Assembly: GCA_037133395.1 (NCBI GenBank)
Contig: JBAXOG010000010.1
Span: forward strand, 1 to 53,962
Length of the DNA: 53,962 bases
DNA from: CAIZQW01 sp037133395
GTDB taxonomy: Bacteria; Verrucomicrobiota; Kiritimatiellia; RFP12; UBA1067
Reading direction: 5' to 3'
The position numbers were made by a program, and so were the translations under genes. Under the pieces are notes generated by a model. The model was not told the origin of the DNA. It made no database searches and worked only from the letters and a program-made list of their open reading frames with translations. Positions within the stretch are counted from its first letter, which is position 1; the number at the start of each line of letters is the position of its first letter. Below are positions 16,918-25,247 of the stretch, piece by piece.

Positions 16918-19269
16918 TCAGCGCATCCCATTGTTGGAAGGTTGAAGATTATATTCCTGCCCGGCTTGAGTGGCGAATGTAAGCTGCTGACCGTTTTGGG
17001 CCAACGCAACCGCCGCGCCCCCGCCATCTTTGAGTTGCAGCAGGGTGCCCGGCCAGGGATTGCGAATCGTCACACGCGAATCTTGTTCGCTCCGGATTCT
17101 GACGTATTGTACGCTTCCTTTGGAGGCGTGGCTGCTGACAAGAAACCCTCCCCGGGCTCGCAGGTTGGCGAAGCGGGCTTCCTTGAGGAGATTCCAGTTC
17201 GGGAAAACATGGATGAAGCCATGGTCACTCTGCAACAGAAGCAGGGTGACGTTGTTCACCGCGAAGGCGTTGTCGACGGTTTTATGGTTGGGCATGAGCA
17301 CGATGTTGCTCGGCTCGATGGTTTGGGCGATGCGACTGCGCAGCCGGTCCACCAGTTCGTCTGCGGGATAGCCTCCCTGGGCCGCTGCGGCATAGACCTG
17401 GGTAAACGAATTCACCTGGTCCCAGTACGACGGGCGGGTGATCAAGGTGTTGACGAGCGCGGGACGGAATTTCGAATCCATCCCCTCGCAGGCGGTGGGA
17501 TAGAACGGGTAGGTGTTGAAGGGATAGGGATTTTCCTCCGGCTTGTTCGCCCCCTCGGCGAAATCGAGCACCGTTTTACCCTTGTACTCGGTGGTTGAAA
17601 AACTGCTCAGGTGAGTGGCCACATCCTGCCAGTGCCCCCGCTCTTGCGGGTCAAGGCCCAGCGTCTGTGAGGCGGCAGCCAGCGCCTGGTAGAGCGAACG
17701 AACAATCGCCAGCGCGCTGGCGGGGTTAACGAAAGGCTTGCAGGTTTCATCCAAAGCCAGTTTGACGCAGTAGCGGTAGTCGGCCGAAGCGCCCGGGGAT
17801 GCCGGCTCCTTGACGAGTTTGGCATCCCAGTTCTCGGCCAGTTCCTTGAAGAAGGGATAGGCGGTTTTGCGAAGGAACTCCTTGTCGAGGGTGAAGTCGT
17901 AATAGTCGCGGAAGTTGATGGCCAGTTCCGCGTTGTTGGGCATGTTGTGGGTTGAGGGATGCGACCACCCGTACGGGCCGGCGCCGGTCCGATAAGCCAC
18001 GCCCTTTTCCTGCATGGCCTGGGCGGTTTCACGCGCCAGGGGCAGCAGATTGATCACCGAATCAAAATAAGGGATCGCCAGCTCAGGATGATTGATGGCG
18101 TACACGCCATACCAGGGATGCTGGTGGTTGTAATTGAGGTGGTAATCCGCCGACCAGGACGGCTTGTCCGAGGTGACCCAGGGCCCAAAAAGACCCGGCG
18201 GCAGTTTGCCGGGCCGCGCGCCGGCGCCCATCATGTACACCGATCCGTAAAAGAACCGTTCAAGCAGGGGCTCCTCCGGTAGCTCGATCTGCGACTTTGC
18301 CCAGTACTCCTTCCACCATTGGCGATGTTTCAAATCCAACCGCAGAACGGTTTCAGCCGAGAGCTTTACAACGGCTGCCTTAGTCGCGGAAAGCGATTCC
18401 TCCCCAACCACCACCAATTCCTTGATTCTGGAGAGGGGGAAATCGCCCGAAAAACTCACCGCGTTTCCGATCTGGGAAACCACCTGGACCCGCTGGCCCG
18501 GCTGGAGGCAAAACGTGTTCTTGGCTCTCAATTCGTCCGCGATTTCCGGACTGCTTGCATTGCCAAAAATCCTCGTCGCAATGGAGGCGTGGGTGACCCA
18601 TCTGTCATCGGCTTTGGTGGATGAATCCCTCGTGATCCACTGGATGCCTCCCTCGACGCCAGCCCGCGAGGTGTTTGGAATTGGCGTCTTTTCCGACAGC
18701 CGTCCCAGATTGCCGGCGCGGGTCCAGGTCAAAACGGTTGTATCCAAAGGTGCTTTCCCCAGGTTCTCGATGTCAATCACCAGGAGGTTGTCCACTGCGA
18801 GAACCCGGGAGGTCATTCGCACTTGGGCATCCCCATGGGAAAAGCTGCTGCGCGTTTCCGCCCGAAAGAGATCCATTTCCTGGCGAAAACTCGCTTGGTG
18901 CAGTTGGGGAATTTCAACCGTGATTCCTCCAATGGGATAGGCCTGCTGGCCGATCCCAGAGTTGGACTTGGGCTGGTTCGGGTTGAGATAGCCGTAGTGG
19001 CCTGTAGGCGCCCAGAAATCATTCTTAGCTATATAAAACACCTGGGTGGACGGGGTGCCGGAAACGACCACCCCCACATCCCCATTGCCCAGGAGATTTC
19101 CATCGGGCAGATGCGCGAGGGGCGTTTTGGTGCAGGGTGCCAGCCTCAGCCCCTGGTTGCGGGCGAGAATCCGCTCGATCTGGCCGGACTCGGTGGTATC
19201 GGGGGAAAGAGCCCAGGCATGGGAGAAAGCAAGAAAACCGAATAAAAAGGCGTATGCTAGGTTGTTCAT
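16918..19269 (-). CDS. Secreted GH95-like (alpha/alpha)6 glycosidase
   Basis: A 783-residue protein from the ATG at 19269, which shares its first base with the TAA of the upstream esterase gene; the longer frame would start at TTG inside that gene. The signal peptide is MNNLAYAFLFGFLAFSHAWA. 'LPDGNLLGNGDVGVVVSG' matches the N-terminal signature shared by GH95 and DUF5703 proteins. The helical-barrel part has 'WSADYHLNYNHQHPWYGVY' and 'NMPNNAELAINFRDYYDFT', typical of six-hairpin glycosidases. The C-terminal 'GSVQYVRIRSEQDSRVTIRNPW' is a beta-domain tail. It is clearly diverged from the canonical GH95 at 30665-33520, so activity on fucose or galactose cannot be stated. It is translationally coupled to the esterase upstream. 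Confidence 0.82.
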   Translation of the reverse strand: MNNLAYAFLFGFLAFSHAWALSPDTTESGQIERILARNQGLRLAPCTKTPLAHLPDGNLLGNGDVGVVVSGTPSTQVFYIAKNDFWAPTGHYGYLNPNQPKSNSGIGQQAYPIGGITVEIPQLHQASFRQEMDLFRAETRSSFSHGDAQVRMTSRVLAVDNLLVIDIENLGKAPLDTTVLTWTRAGNLGRLSEKTPIPNTSRAGVEGGIQWITRDSSTKADDRWVTHASIATRIFGNASSPEIADELRAKNTFCLQPGQRVQVVSQIGNAVSFSGDFPLSRIKELVVVGEESLSATKAAVVKLSAETVLRLDLKHRQWWKEYWAKSQIELPEEPLLERFFYGSVYMMGAGARPGKLPPGLFGPWVTSDKPSWSADYHLNYNHQHPWYGVYAINHPELAIPYFDSVINLLPLARETAQAMQEKGVAYRTGAGPYGWSHPSTHNMPNNAELAINFRDYYDFTLDKEFLRKTAYPFFKELAENWDAKLVKEPASPGASADYRYCVKLALDETCKPFVNPASALAIVRSLYQALAAASQTLGLDPQERGHWQDVATHLSSFSTTEYKGKTVLDFAEGANKPEENPYPFNTYPFYPTACEGMDSKFRPALVNTLITRPSYWDQVNSFTQVYAAAAQGGYPADELVDRLRSRIAQTIEPSNIVLMPNHKTVDNAFAVNNVTLLLLQSDHGFIHVFPNWNLLKEARFANLRARGGFLVSSHASKGSVQYVRIRSEQDSRVTIRNPWPGTLLQLKDGGGAAVALAQNGQQLTFATQAGQEYNLQPSNNGMR

Positions 19270-20456
19270 TAGTGTTCTCCGATCTTTACGGCTCCTTGCG
19301 CGGCACATTGCCGCTGGAGCCACGGTAGCACCTTCGCAGCCCAGCAAGCGCCGTGCTCGCGCAGTCCCGCGCCGCTGAAGTGAACGCCCTTGCCATTACT
19401 CTCGCGCAATTGGCCTTTCAAAGCATCGCTGTCCGGGCCTTCAAGCGCCAGACCGTCCCGCCAGACCCCGGCCTGAGCGGCGCGAATGTCGTCGCTGCCT
19501 TCATCGCCCGGCACATGATAGCTCGCCTGCGCCACGAACCACGGCGCATCCCAGCCGATGTCTCGGCGCGAGTCGCGGATGATACGTTCCAGATACTCCC
19601 GGTAGAGCTGGCCCGGCAACGTGCGCGTGGCGTCGGGTTGGTTGGCATCGCTTTCGCCTTGATGCCAGAGCACGGCGCGAAAGCCGTGCGGGCCGACCGA
19701 CTTCAGCCGTGCAATAAAAGCCGCATACAGCGTGCCTTTGCTGGCCCATTGACCATCCGGCAGTTTTTCCACTTGGGCGAGGCCCGTCGGTGGATTTTGA
19801 ACGGTAGCGCCTTTGGGCAACCACACGCGAACACTGGTTCCGCCGATGCCGCAGGCAATGATGCCCACGGGCACATTTTCCTTTTCCACCACCGCATCGG
19901 CAAAGGGAGGGATGAAACTGCCGCCGCCGCCGCTCGCGCCGGGTTGCGGATCATCCGCGATTCGCCAGGCCTTGCCGTCAAAGGACGCCACGCGCCGGGT
20001 TTTCGTCGTCTGCCTCTGCGCGCCGTGATTCGCCGCGTTCGATTGGCCCGCGATGACAAATACCTCGCCGATGCCCACATGCGCCACGCCGCCTTTCGCG
20101 ATCTCCTTCCCACCGTTCATCACCCGGACCTCAAGCCGCCACCAACCACCCGCCTCCGACTCCAGCGTTCCCGCGAACTTCCTACCCGTCAAAGATTTTC
20201 CGACACGTTGCCACGGTGTCTCACGATGCTCATCGAGCAACCTCGCCTCGACGTACACCTCCGCCATTTTCAGTTCCGCAGAAATCTCACCCGCGATGAA
20301 CACCAGCCCCTTTCCCGGACTGCTGCGCTGCACCACCGCAAAATCCAGCGGCGCGGTCAGCGTGATTTCCGCGACTGGCAACGCCTCGGGGACAGCCTCA
20401 ACACGCCCGCACATCAACGGGACGCTCAGCAACGCGATTGCGACAGATCTCGTCAT
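19269..20456 (-). CDS. SASA-type carbohydrate esterase (sialate O-acetylesterase family)
   Basis: A 395-residue SGNH-superfamily esterase predicted to remove acetyl groups from a polysaccharide in the periplasm or outside the cell. Signal peptide residues are about 1-21. An N-terminal beta-sandwich (25-125) precedes the catalytic part. The nucleophile motif 'FVIAGQSNAANHG' has Ser at about 139, followed by 'DDPQPGASGGGGSF', 'LWHQGESDANQ' (about 262) and the C-terminal 'GVHFSGAGLREHG' carrying the catalytic His. All key elements are intact. The start is two bases after the TAG of the DUF5703 gene, with AAGGAAA as ribosome site inside that gene. It is the shorter of two SASA esterases here; the other is at 23581-25236. 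Confidence 0.9.
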   Translation of the reverse strand: MTRSVAIALLSVPLMCGRVEAVPEALPVAEITLTAPLDFAVVQRSSPGKGLVFIAGEISAELKMAEVYVEARLLDEHRETPWQRVGKSLTGRKFAGTLESEAGGWWRLEVRVMNGGKEIAKGGVAHVGIGEVFVIAGQSNAANHGAQRQTTKTRRVASFDGKAWRIADDPQPGASGGGGSFIPPFADAVVEKENVPVGIIACGIGGTSVRVWLPKGATVQNPPTGLAQVEKLPDGQWASKGTLYAAFIARLKSVGPHGFRAVLWHQGESDANQPDATRTLPGQLYREYLERIIRDSRRDIGWDAPWFVAQASYHVPGDEGSDDIRAAQAGVWRDGLALEGPDSDALKGQLRESNGKGVHFSGAGLREHGACWAAKVLPWLQRQCAAQGAVKIGEH

Positions 20457-20458
20457 GA

Positions 20459-23400
20459 CTATTTTCCTTTCACCTTTCGTGTCCTATTTGAATCCTGGGT
20501 TATGAATTTGGTTTTCGGGTCTCCCATGCTTTCGAAAAGATCGAATTGCCGGACAGGAGATGGACCCGTGTTCTTCAGGCGGACGATCTGGGCGCTGATC
20601 GGGGTAATCAATAGTTTGCTATAAATCGGTCCATAGGCGAGGCTGATGAAAACCGTCTTCCAGGAACCATCCGGGTTTTGGACCTGCAACTCGAACTTCT
20701 CGCCGACACCACGGCGGTGCTGCGACATGTCGAGCGTGAACTCAATGCGGTCGAAGGTCGCGATGCGACCAAGATCCACGCAACCGTTCTTCATGGGCAA
20801 GCCCGCCGTCAGCGATCCTGCAGAGACGGCCGCCCTGGCCAGCGGTTCGATAGGTTTGTCATACTCCAGTTTGAGAATGGCCACCGGCTTGGCATCCTTG
20901 GCTGTGAGCCACTTCTCCGATACAAGTTTGGCGGAGATCGCCGGTCGTTTCACCTCGCCATCGAGCGTGTACACGTAAACGACGTTGTCGCGAAACACAC
21001 AATTGGGCCAGGGCGTCCCGCGAACGCTCCTCACGCTCTCCCCGTATTTATCCAGCCACGGCGCGGTGGCCTTGCCGGGCTTGGGCTGGCCGTCGAGCAT
21101 CGGCGGCAGGCCGAACAGATAATTCCGGTCCGCGCAAGCAACCTGAACCAACGTGCGGATGCGGTTCTCAGGCAAGGAGAGGTCTACCACATCGGCGATC
21201 CGCGCCTGCGGAGTCACTTTGAGCTGCTGCACTTTCCCGTCTTTGTAAGTGCATTCGACCGTCGTGTTGCCGGCAACATGCAATTTGAAGTCCACATCCC
21301 AATCCTCCGGCCATGCCGGGAGCAGGAGGATTTTCTTCCCATCGCTTTGCACAAGCATGCTCTGGAGGGCATTGGCGCAATTGGCACCGTGGTCGCAGTC
21401 GGGCGTGGCGTCCATCTTGAATTCCCAGAAAGCGGGAAAGCGCGGACGCACGCAATCGATGGGATAAGCGCTGGCCTCATCCTGTTCGAACCAGTTGCTG
21501 AAGCGGTCGTTGAAGTTGATGCTCGCCAGCCGGGCCGCCTCGCGCGGCAGTCCGAGATAGGCCGCCTGCACCGGAGCTGCCTGCCAGCCGCCGGTCTCCA
21601 CGGCCTGCTCGTCACGTGTCCCATCCAGACTCGTGGTGCGGACATGGAACGATTGCCGGGCCATCGCCAGATGCTCCGGGGCACCTAGCCATGCCTGGCG
21701 GAAGGGATAGACCGAATACAATTCCGGGGTTTCGCAGATCACGCGACCCGGATTATATTTCTGCCCGACCGCCAACAGGTCCATCCCCATGATACGGCGC
21801 ACCGGCAGATCCGGGACAATCTCCAGCAGCCGTTTAAAATTAGCGCGCCGGGTCTTATCGATGTCAAACGAAAGCAATTTCCCGAGCACGAAGCGCATCG
21901 CTGTGACTTCGGTGTTCGGGTTGGTGGAGTTCATAAAGGTTTCCACAGTCCCCGCCGGAAACATTACCATCTTGCCCCGGCCGTCGCGCTTCGGGTAGTG
22001 CCGTTCATAGAAGAGCAGCGACTCATCGGCCCACGGCAGGAGGATTTCATCCAGGAACTTCCGGTCCCGGGTAAAGTCGTAATAGTCGCACATCATCGCC
22101 GTGGTCTCGATCGTGGCCAAGTAATGATAAACCAAATGCGCCGGTACTTTGGGAAGCCCCCACACGCCCACGTTATACCACTGGCTGGCTTCGTAGATGA
22201 ACGCCCCCTCGTGATTGAACGTCTTCTTGCACCGGTCGCGGCAGAACTCCAGCCCGTCGCGTACAAATCGCATCCCGGGCAACATGGTGTCGAAATCGCC
22301 GCGGGCAGTCATGGACCAGTAGGGATGGCGCGTGTTCTGCCACATGCACGGCAGGCAATTCCACGGCCGGCAATCGGCGTTGCGTGGAGCGGTCAGTTTC
22401 GGGCCGCCTTGTTTCGACCCCACCGGCGCGTCCATTAGGAATAGCGAGCCGTTGAAGGGCGGCGGGACAGGTCCGCGGCCTGCGGCAGCCTGGCAGAAGC
22501 GTTCAAGAGCATAACGCTGGGAGATCTGGAACGCATTGGTCTGGGGCGGAACAAACCGGTAATCCTTGAAAATGGATGCGGAGACCGGAAACTGCACAAA
22601 CCGGCACTGGTCGAGATCGACCGGGGCATCGCCGCAGCCAGTCACGAAAATGTGGCTGCGCTCCCAGAACGCCTTCCACCAGGCGCAATGGGCCTCCCAA
22701 TCCGATCCGACAGGCTTTTCAATCTCCGCAAGCCACGCCTCCGGCGTCGGCGTCTGGCGGGAAAGGACCCGCACCGTCAAATCGATCCGTTTGAGGTTCT
22801 TTGCGATCAGCGATCCCTTGTCATTGCGGCCAAACCCCTTCCGAACGAATCCCTCTCCTGAAAGACGGCAGCCGGAGGTGCGGTAAAGCAGCGGGTCGCG
22901 ATGGCGGTTTGCGGCGACGAACTCAGGCGTGTTCTGCGCCTCGAACAATTTGGCCCAATTACTGGTGTCGTTACGGTAATACCACACCAGCCGGTTCTCC
23001 TGGTCCAATTTTTCAGCGGCTGAGCGGATCGTCTCGAACGAGGCCGTCGCGGTCCGCAGGGAGGCGGAACTGCCGGTCACGCGTAGAACCGGGTGGTTGG
23101 CGTCAATCCAGACTCGCAGGTCGATATCGCCAGCCGTAATCTCAATCGCGCCGTCGCGCAGCACGAGACGCTGGCTGAAGTGTGTCGTATCGAGAGCCGG
23201 TTCAAACCGGACGCGCACCCTCCCCAGCTTCGGCAGCAGATGATTGGAATCAAACGCATCACCCTTGGCCACGTAGAAAAGCAGATCACCATTCGGCTCA
23301 ACCCAGACGTTGGCCCCCACGTCGCCATTGCCCAGCGGCATAGAACCAAAAGAAGTCTGACTCGGCGAATCCCACACAACGTTGCAGGCATCCAACGTGA

Positions 23401-23533
23401 ATCGTGACTGTGACTCCACAGCGGGCGTAGCCGGGACTGCTGCCGCCCCATGCGCTTGCATGACTGCCGCCAACAAACCCGGTAGAATAATCCGATACCT
23501 TGAAATGAGCGTGGTGTTCGTTTTTATTTTCAT
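20459..23533 (-). CDS. Secreted DUF5703-type glycosidase-like protein
   Basis: A 1024-residue protein; the ATG at 23533 begins a signal peptide (MKIKTNTTLIS...AVMQAHGAAA), while the longer frame would overlap the upstream esterase gene. 'VVWDSPSQTSFGSMPLGNG' is the hallmark of DUF5703, an N-terminal beta-domain related to that of GH95. The central part is a six-hairpin helical barrel ('NTRHPYWSMTARGDFD', 'CDYYDFTRDRKFLDE'), followed by the GH95-like C-terminal sheet ('KKILLLPAWPEDWDVDFKL'). The last ~140 residues ('DLGRIATFDRIEFTLDMSQ') look like an F5/8-type carbohydrate-binding domain. The specific glycosidic activity of this family is unknown to me. A homologue is encoded at 27969-30668. 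Confidence 0.83.
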   Translation of the reverse strand: MKIKTNTTLISRYRIILPGLLAAVMQAHGAAAVPATPAVESQSRFTLDACNVVWDSPSQTSFGSMPLGNGDVGANVWVEPNGDLLFYVAKGDAFDSNHLLPKLGRVRVRFEPALDTTHFSQRLVLRDGAIEITAGDIDLRVWIDANHPVLRVTGSSASLRTATASFETIRSAAEKLDQENRLVWYYRNDTSNWAKLFEAQNTPEFVAANRHRDPLLYRTSGCRLSGEGFVRKGFGRNDKGSLIAKNLKRIDLTVRVLSRQTPTPEAWLAEIEKPVGSDWEAHCAWWKAFWERSHIFVTGCGDAPVDLDQCRFVQFPVSASIFKDYRFVPPQTNAFQISQRYALERFCQAAAGRGPVPPPFNGSLFLMDAPVGSKQGGPKLTAPRNADCRPWNCLPCMWQNTRHPYWSMTARGDFDTMLPGMRFVRDGLEFCRDRCKKTFNHEGAFIYEASQWYNVGVWGLPKVPAHLVYHYLATIETTAMMCDYYDFTRDRKFLDEILLPWADESLLFYERHYPKRDGRGKMVMFPAGTVETFMNSTNPNTEVTAMRFVLGKLLSFDIDKTRRANFKRLLEIVPDLPVRRIMGMDLLAVGQKYNPGRVICETPELYSVYPFRQAWLGAPEHLAMARQSFHVRTTSLDGTRDEQAVETGGWQAAPVQAAYLGLPREAARLASINFNDRFSNWFEQDEASAYPIDCVRPRFPAFWEFKMDATPDCDHGANCANALQSMLVQSDGKKILLLPAWPEDWDVDFKLHVAGNTTVECTYKDGKVQQLKVTPQARIADVVDLSLPENRIRTLVQVACADRNYLFGLPPMLDGQPKPGKATAPWLDKYGESVRSVRGTPWPNCVFRDNVVYVYTLDGEVKRPAISAKLVSEKWLTAKDAKPVAILKLEYDKPIEPLARAAVSAGSLTAGLPMKNGCVDLGRIATFDRIEFTLDMSQHRRGVGEKFELQVQNPDGSWKTVFISLAYGPIYSKLLITPISAQIVRLKNTGPSPVRQFDLFESMGDPKTKFITQDSNRTRKVKGK

Positions 23534-23580
23534 GTGAGCTTCATACTGGATTAGAATCTTCTGTAACCCGCCTGTTGCGG

Positions 23581-25236
23581 TCATTGACCCAACTTCTTGA
23601 CTGTGAGTTTGTTGACCGGCTGGCTTGGACTCTTCTGCCGGGACAACGCCGCAAGCCATCCCTGGGCGTGAGCGGTCAGGCCATCGGCATTGAAGTGGAC
23701 GGTGTCGGCAAGGAATCCATTCTTGTGGTTGCTGTCAGTTTCCGGTCCCTGGAAGACACCGGGCTGTCTCTGGATGACCAGTTTCTGACCTGCGATAACA
23801 GCCTGCTGTCTCTCGACTGTGGCCCCTTTGGCGGGATGGTAGGACGCGAGTGCCACACCCCATGGCACGGCCCAGCCGGCATCCTCTCGTGATTGCGTGA
23901 TGATCCTGCCCAGTGTGGCGGCGTACGCTTCCGCTGATGTGCCCAATATGGAATCCGTTTCTCCCTGATGCCAGAGCACCGCGCGGCACCCTTGTGGGCC
24001 AACCAATTGGAGCGCCGTCTTTAAGCGCACGTAGCATCCCTGCGGCGACGGCAGTGGCGCCCACTGCCCCACCCCCGTCGAACCAACACCAAGACAAACA
24101 AACCCGACGGGTACACCCGCCTTCTGCACGAGCAGATCGCCCAGGATGGGCCAAGGCGAACCGCCACCTCCGGTCGCACCGGGCTGCGGATCATTCGCGT
24201 GACACCAACGGCCGGTTCTGAAATCACAGCTCGAAACGCAGTCGGATTTTGCGGCTTGCCGCGGTTGGCCATAATTGGCGGAGTTCGACTGGCCGAGGGT
24301 CACAAAGACGTCGCCGATTCCGACATGCTGCACAGTTGCGGTCTTCACGATTTTGCCGCCCTGCTTGACCTGAAACTCAAGCTGATACCATCCCGCCGCA
24401 AGATCAAGGGTCTTAGTAAACGAATTTTTTTCGGCATCCAAGGCTGTCCAATCTTTGGTGGTCTTCAGGTGGGTCCTTTCCACAACCTTCACTTCCACAG
24501 ATTCGCCGTTTGCAGTGCAGCGAACCAGGAGCCGGCCCATGTTCTGCTCATTGCGCTGAATCACTGATCGTTCATTGGGAGATTCAATCTGCAAGGCCAA
24601 TGGAACGACTGGTTTTTCTACCGGATCAGACGCATCCTTCTTCAACTGCTGCGTTGGGGCCGCCGGTCTCCGCACGGGGCCTTCAGCGATGAAATTGAAC
24701 ACCGGCCCGAAGTAACTTTGGGGTTGCGGTCGCGACAGTGTGGGCATGACCAGACTTCTGCTCGGCAGGAATAGCCCCTCCTCCCAGACAACGCCAGGTG
24801 ACGCTGCAACCTTTGTATCAAAGAAAAACGCTTCTCCATTCGGCTCGGTCAAAGCGCCAATCACATATTTGCCCACCGGAAGCGAGCGAGGCGGAATATT
24901 CACCAAGAAGACGCCATTGGTTGCCGCGGTGGAGAGCGGAATTTGGACTCTCACCAGTTCCTGGCCCGCGGGTGTCCAGAGAGCCACTCCCACCGGAATG
25001 GTCCCCTGCAACTTGCCATCCCCATTTTGATCCACCAGACCCAGCGCTGTGATCTTTCCGTCCGACTCCAGTGCAAAGCGGTAGCCCACCACAAAGGCGC
25101 CGCGGTTGGACGGGCCTTTAGCGGTGAGTGTGAAGGCCGGAGAATCCTGCTTCGGCGGTTCGGCATGAAGTCCGGAGGCCAAGAGAATCAACAACCCATG
25201 AAGGATTCGATTTCGGATTTTGCGGTTTATTTTCAT
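23581..25236 (-). CDS. SASA-type carbohydrate esterase with N-terminal DUF4082-like domain
   Basis: A 551-residue exported SGNH-superfamily esterase. Signal peptide residues 1-25 end 'ASGLHA'. Residues about 30-165 ('ALGLVDQNGDGKLQGTIPVG', 'FLVNIPPRSLPVGKYVIGAL') resemble DUF4082, a beta-sandwich often attached to carbohydrate-active proteins. A linker and second sandwich follow, then the catalytic part: 'FVTLGQSNSANYGQ' (Ser about 319), 'NDPQPGATGGGGSPW', 'LWHQGETDS' and 'DTVHFNADGL' with the catalytic His. It is 12 bases downstream of the GH78 stop and 48 bases upstream of the DUF5703 start. It likely deacetylates the same polymer its neighbours depolymerise. Confidence 0.88.
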   Translation of the reverse strand: MKINRKIRNRILHGLLILLASGLHAEPPKQDSPAFTLTAKGPSNRGAFVVGYRFALESDGKITALGLVDQNGDGKLQGTIPVGVALWTPAGQELVRVQIPLSTAATNGVFLVNIPPRSLPVGKYVIGALTEPNGEAFFFDTKVAASPGVVWEEGLFLPSRSLVMPTLSRPQPQSYFGPVFNFIAEGPVRRPAAPTQQLKKDASDPVEKPVVPLALQIESPNERSVIQRNEQNMGRLLVRCTANGESVEVKVVERTHLKTTKDWTALDAEKNSFTKTLDLAAGWYQLEFQVKQGGKIVKTATVQHVGIGDVFVTLGQSNSANYGQPRQAAKSDCVSSCDFRTGRWCHANDPQPGATGGGGSPWPILGDLLVQKAGVPVGFVCLGVGSTGVGQWAPLPSPQGCYVRLKTALQLVGPQGCRAVLWHQGETDSILGTSAEAYAATLGRIITQSREDAGWAVPWGVALASYHPAKGATVERQQAVIAGQKLVIQRQPGVFQGPETDSNHKNGFLADTVHFNADGLTAHAQGWLAALSRQKSPSQPVNKLTVKKLGQ

Positions 25237-25247
25237 GTTTTAGTCTC

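Noticed and set aside
19353..20624. A 423-codon plus-strand open frame opposite the SASA esterase
   Set aside because: It mirrors an intact esterase gene with all catalytic motifs. It is rich in Arg, Ala and His as expected from antisense reading of a GC-biased gene, and has no recognisable domain.
23500..23520. AAATGAGCG sequences at about 2871 and 23505 resembling half of the recurring palindrome
   Set aside because: Only 9 bases match, the inverted arm is missing, and one lies in the coding end of a gene. Chance matches are likely.
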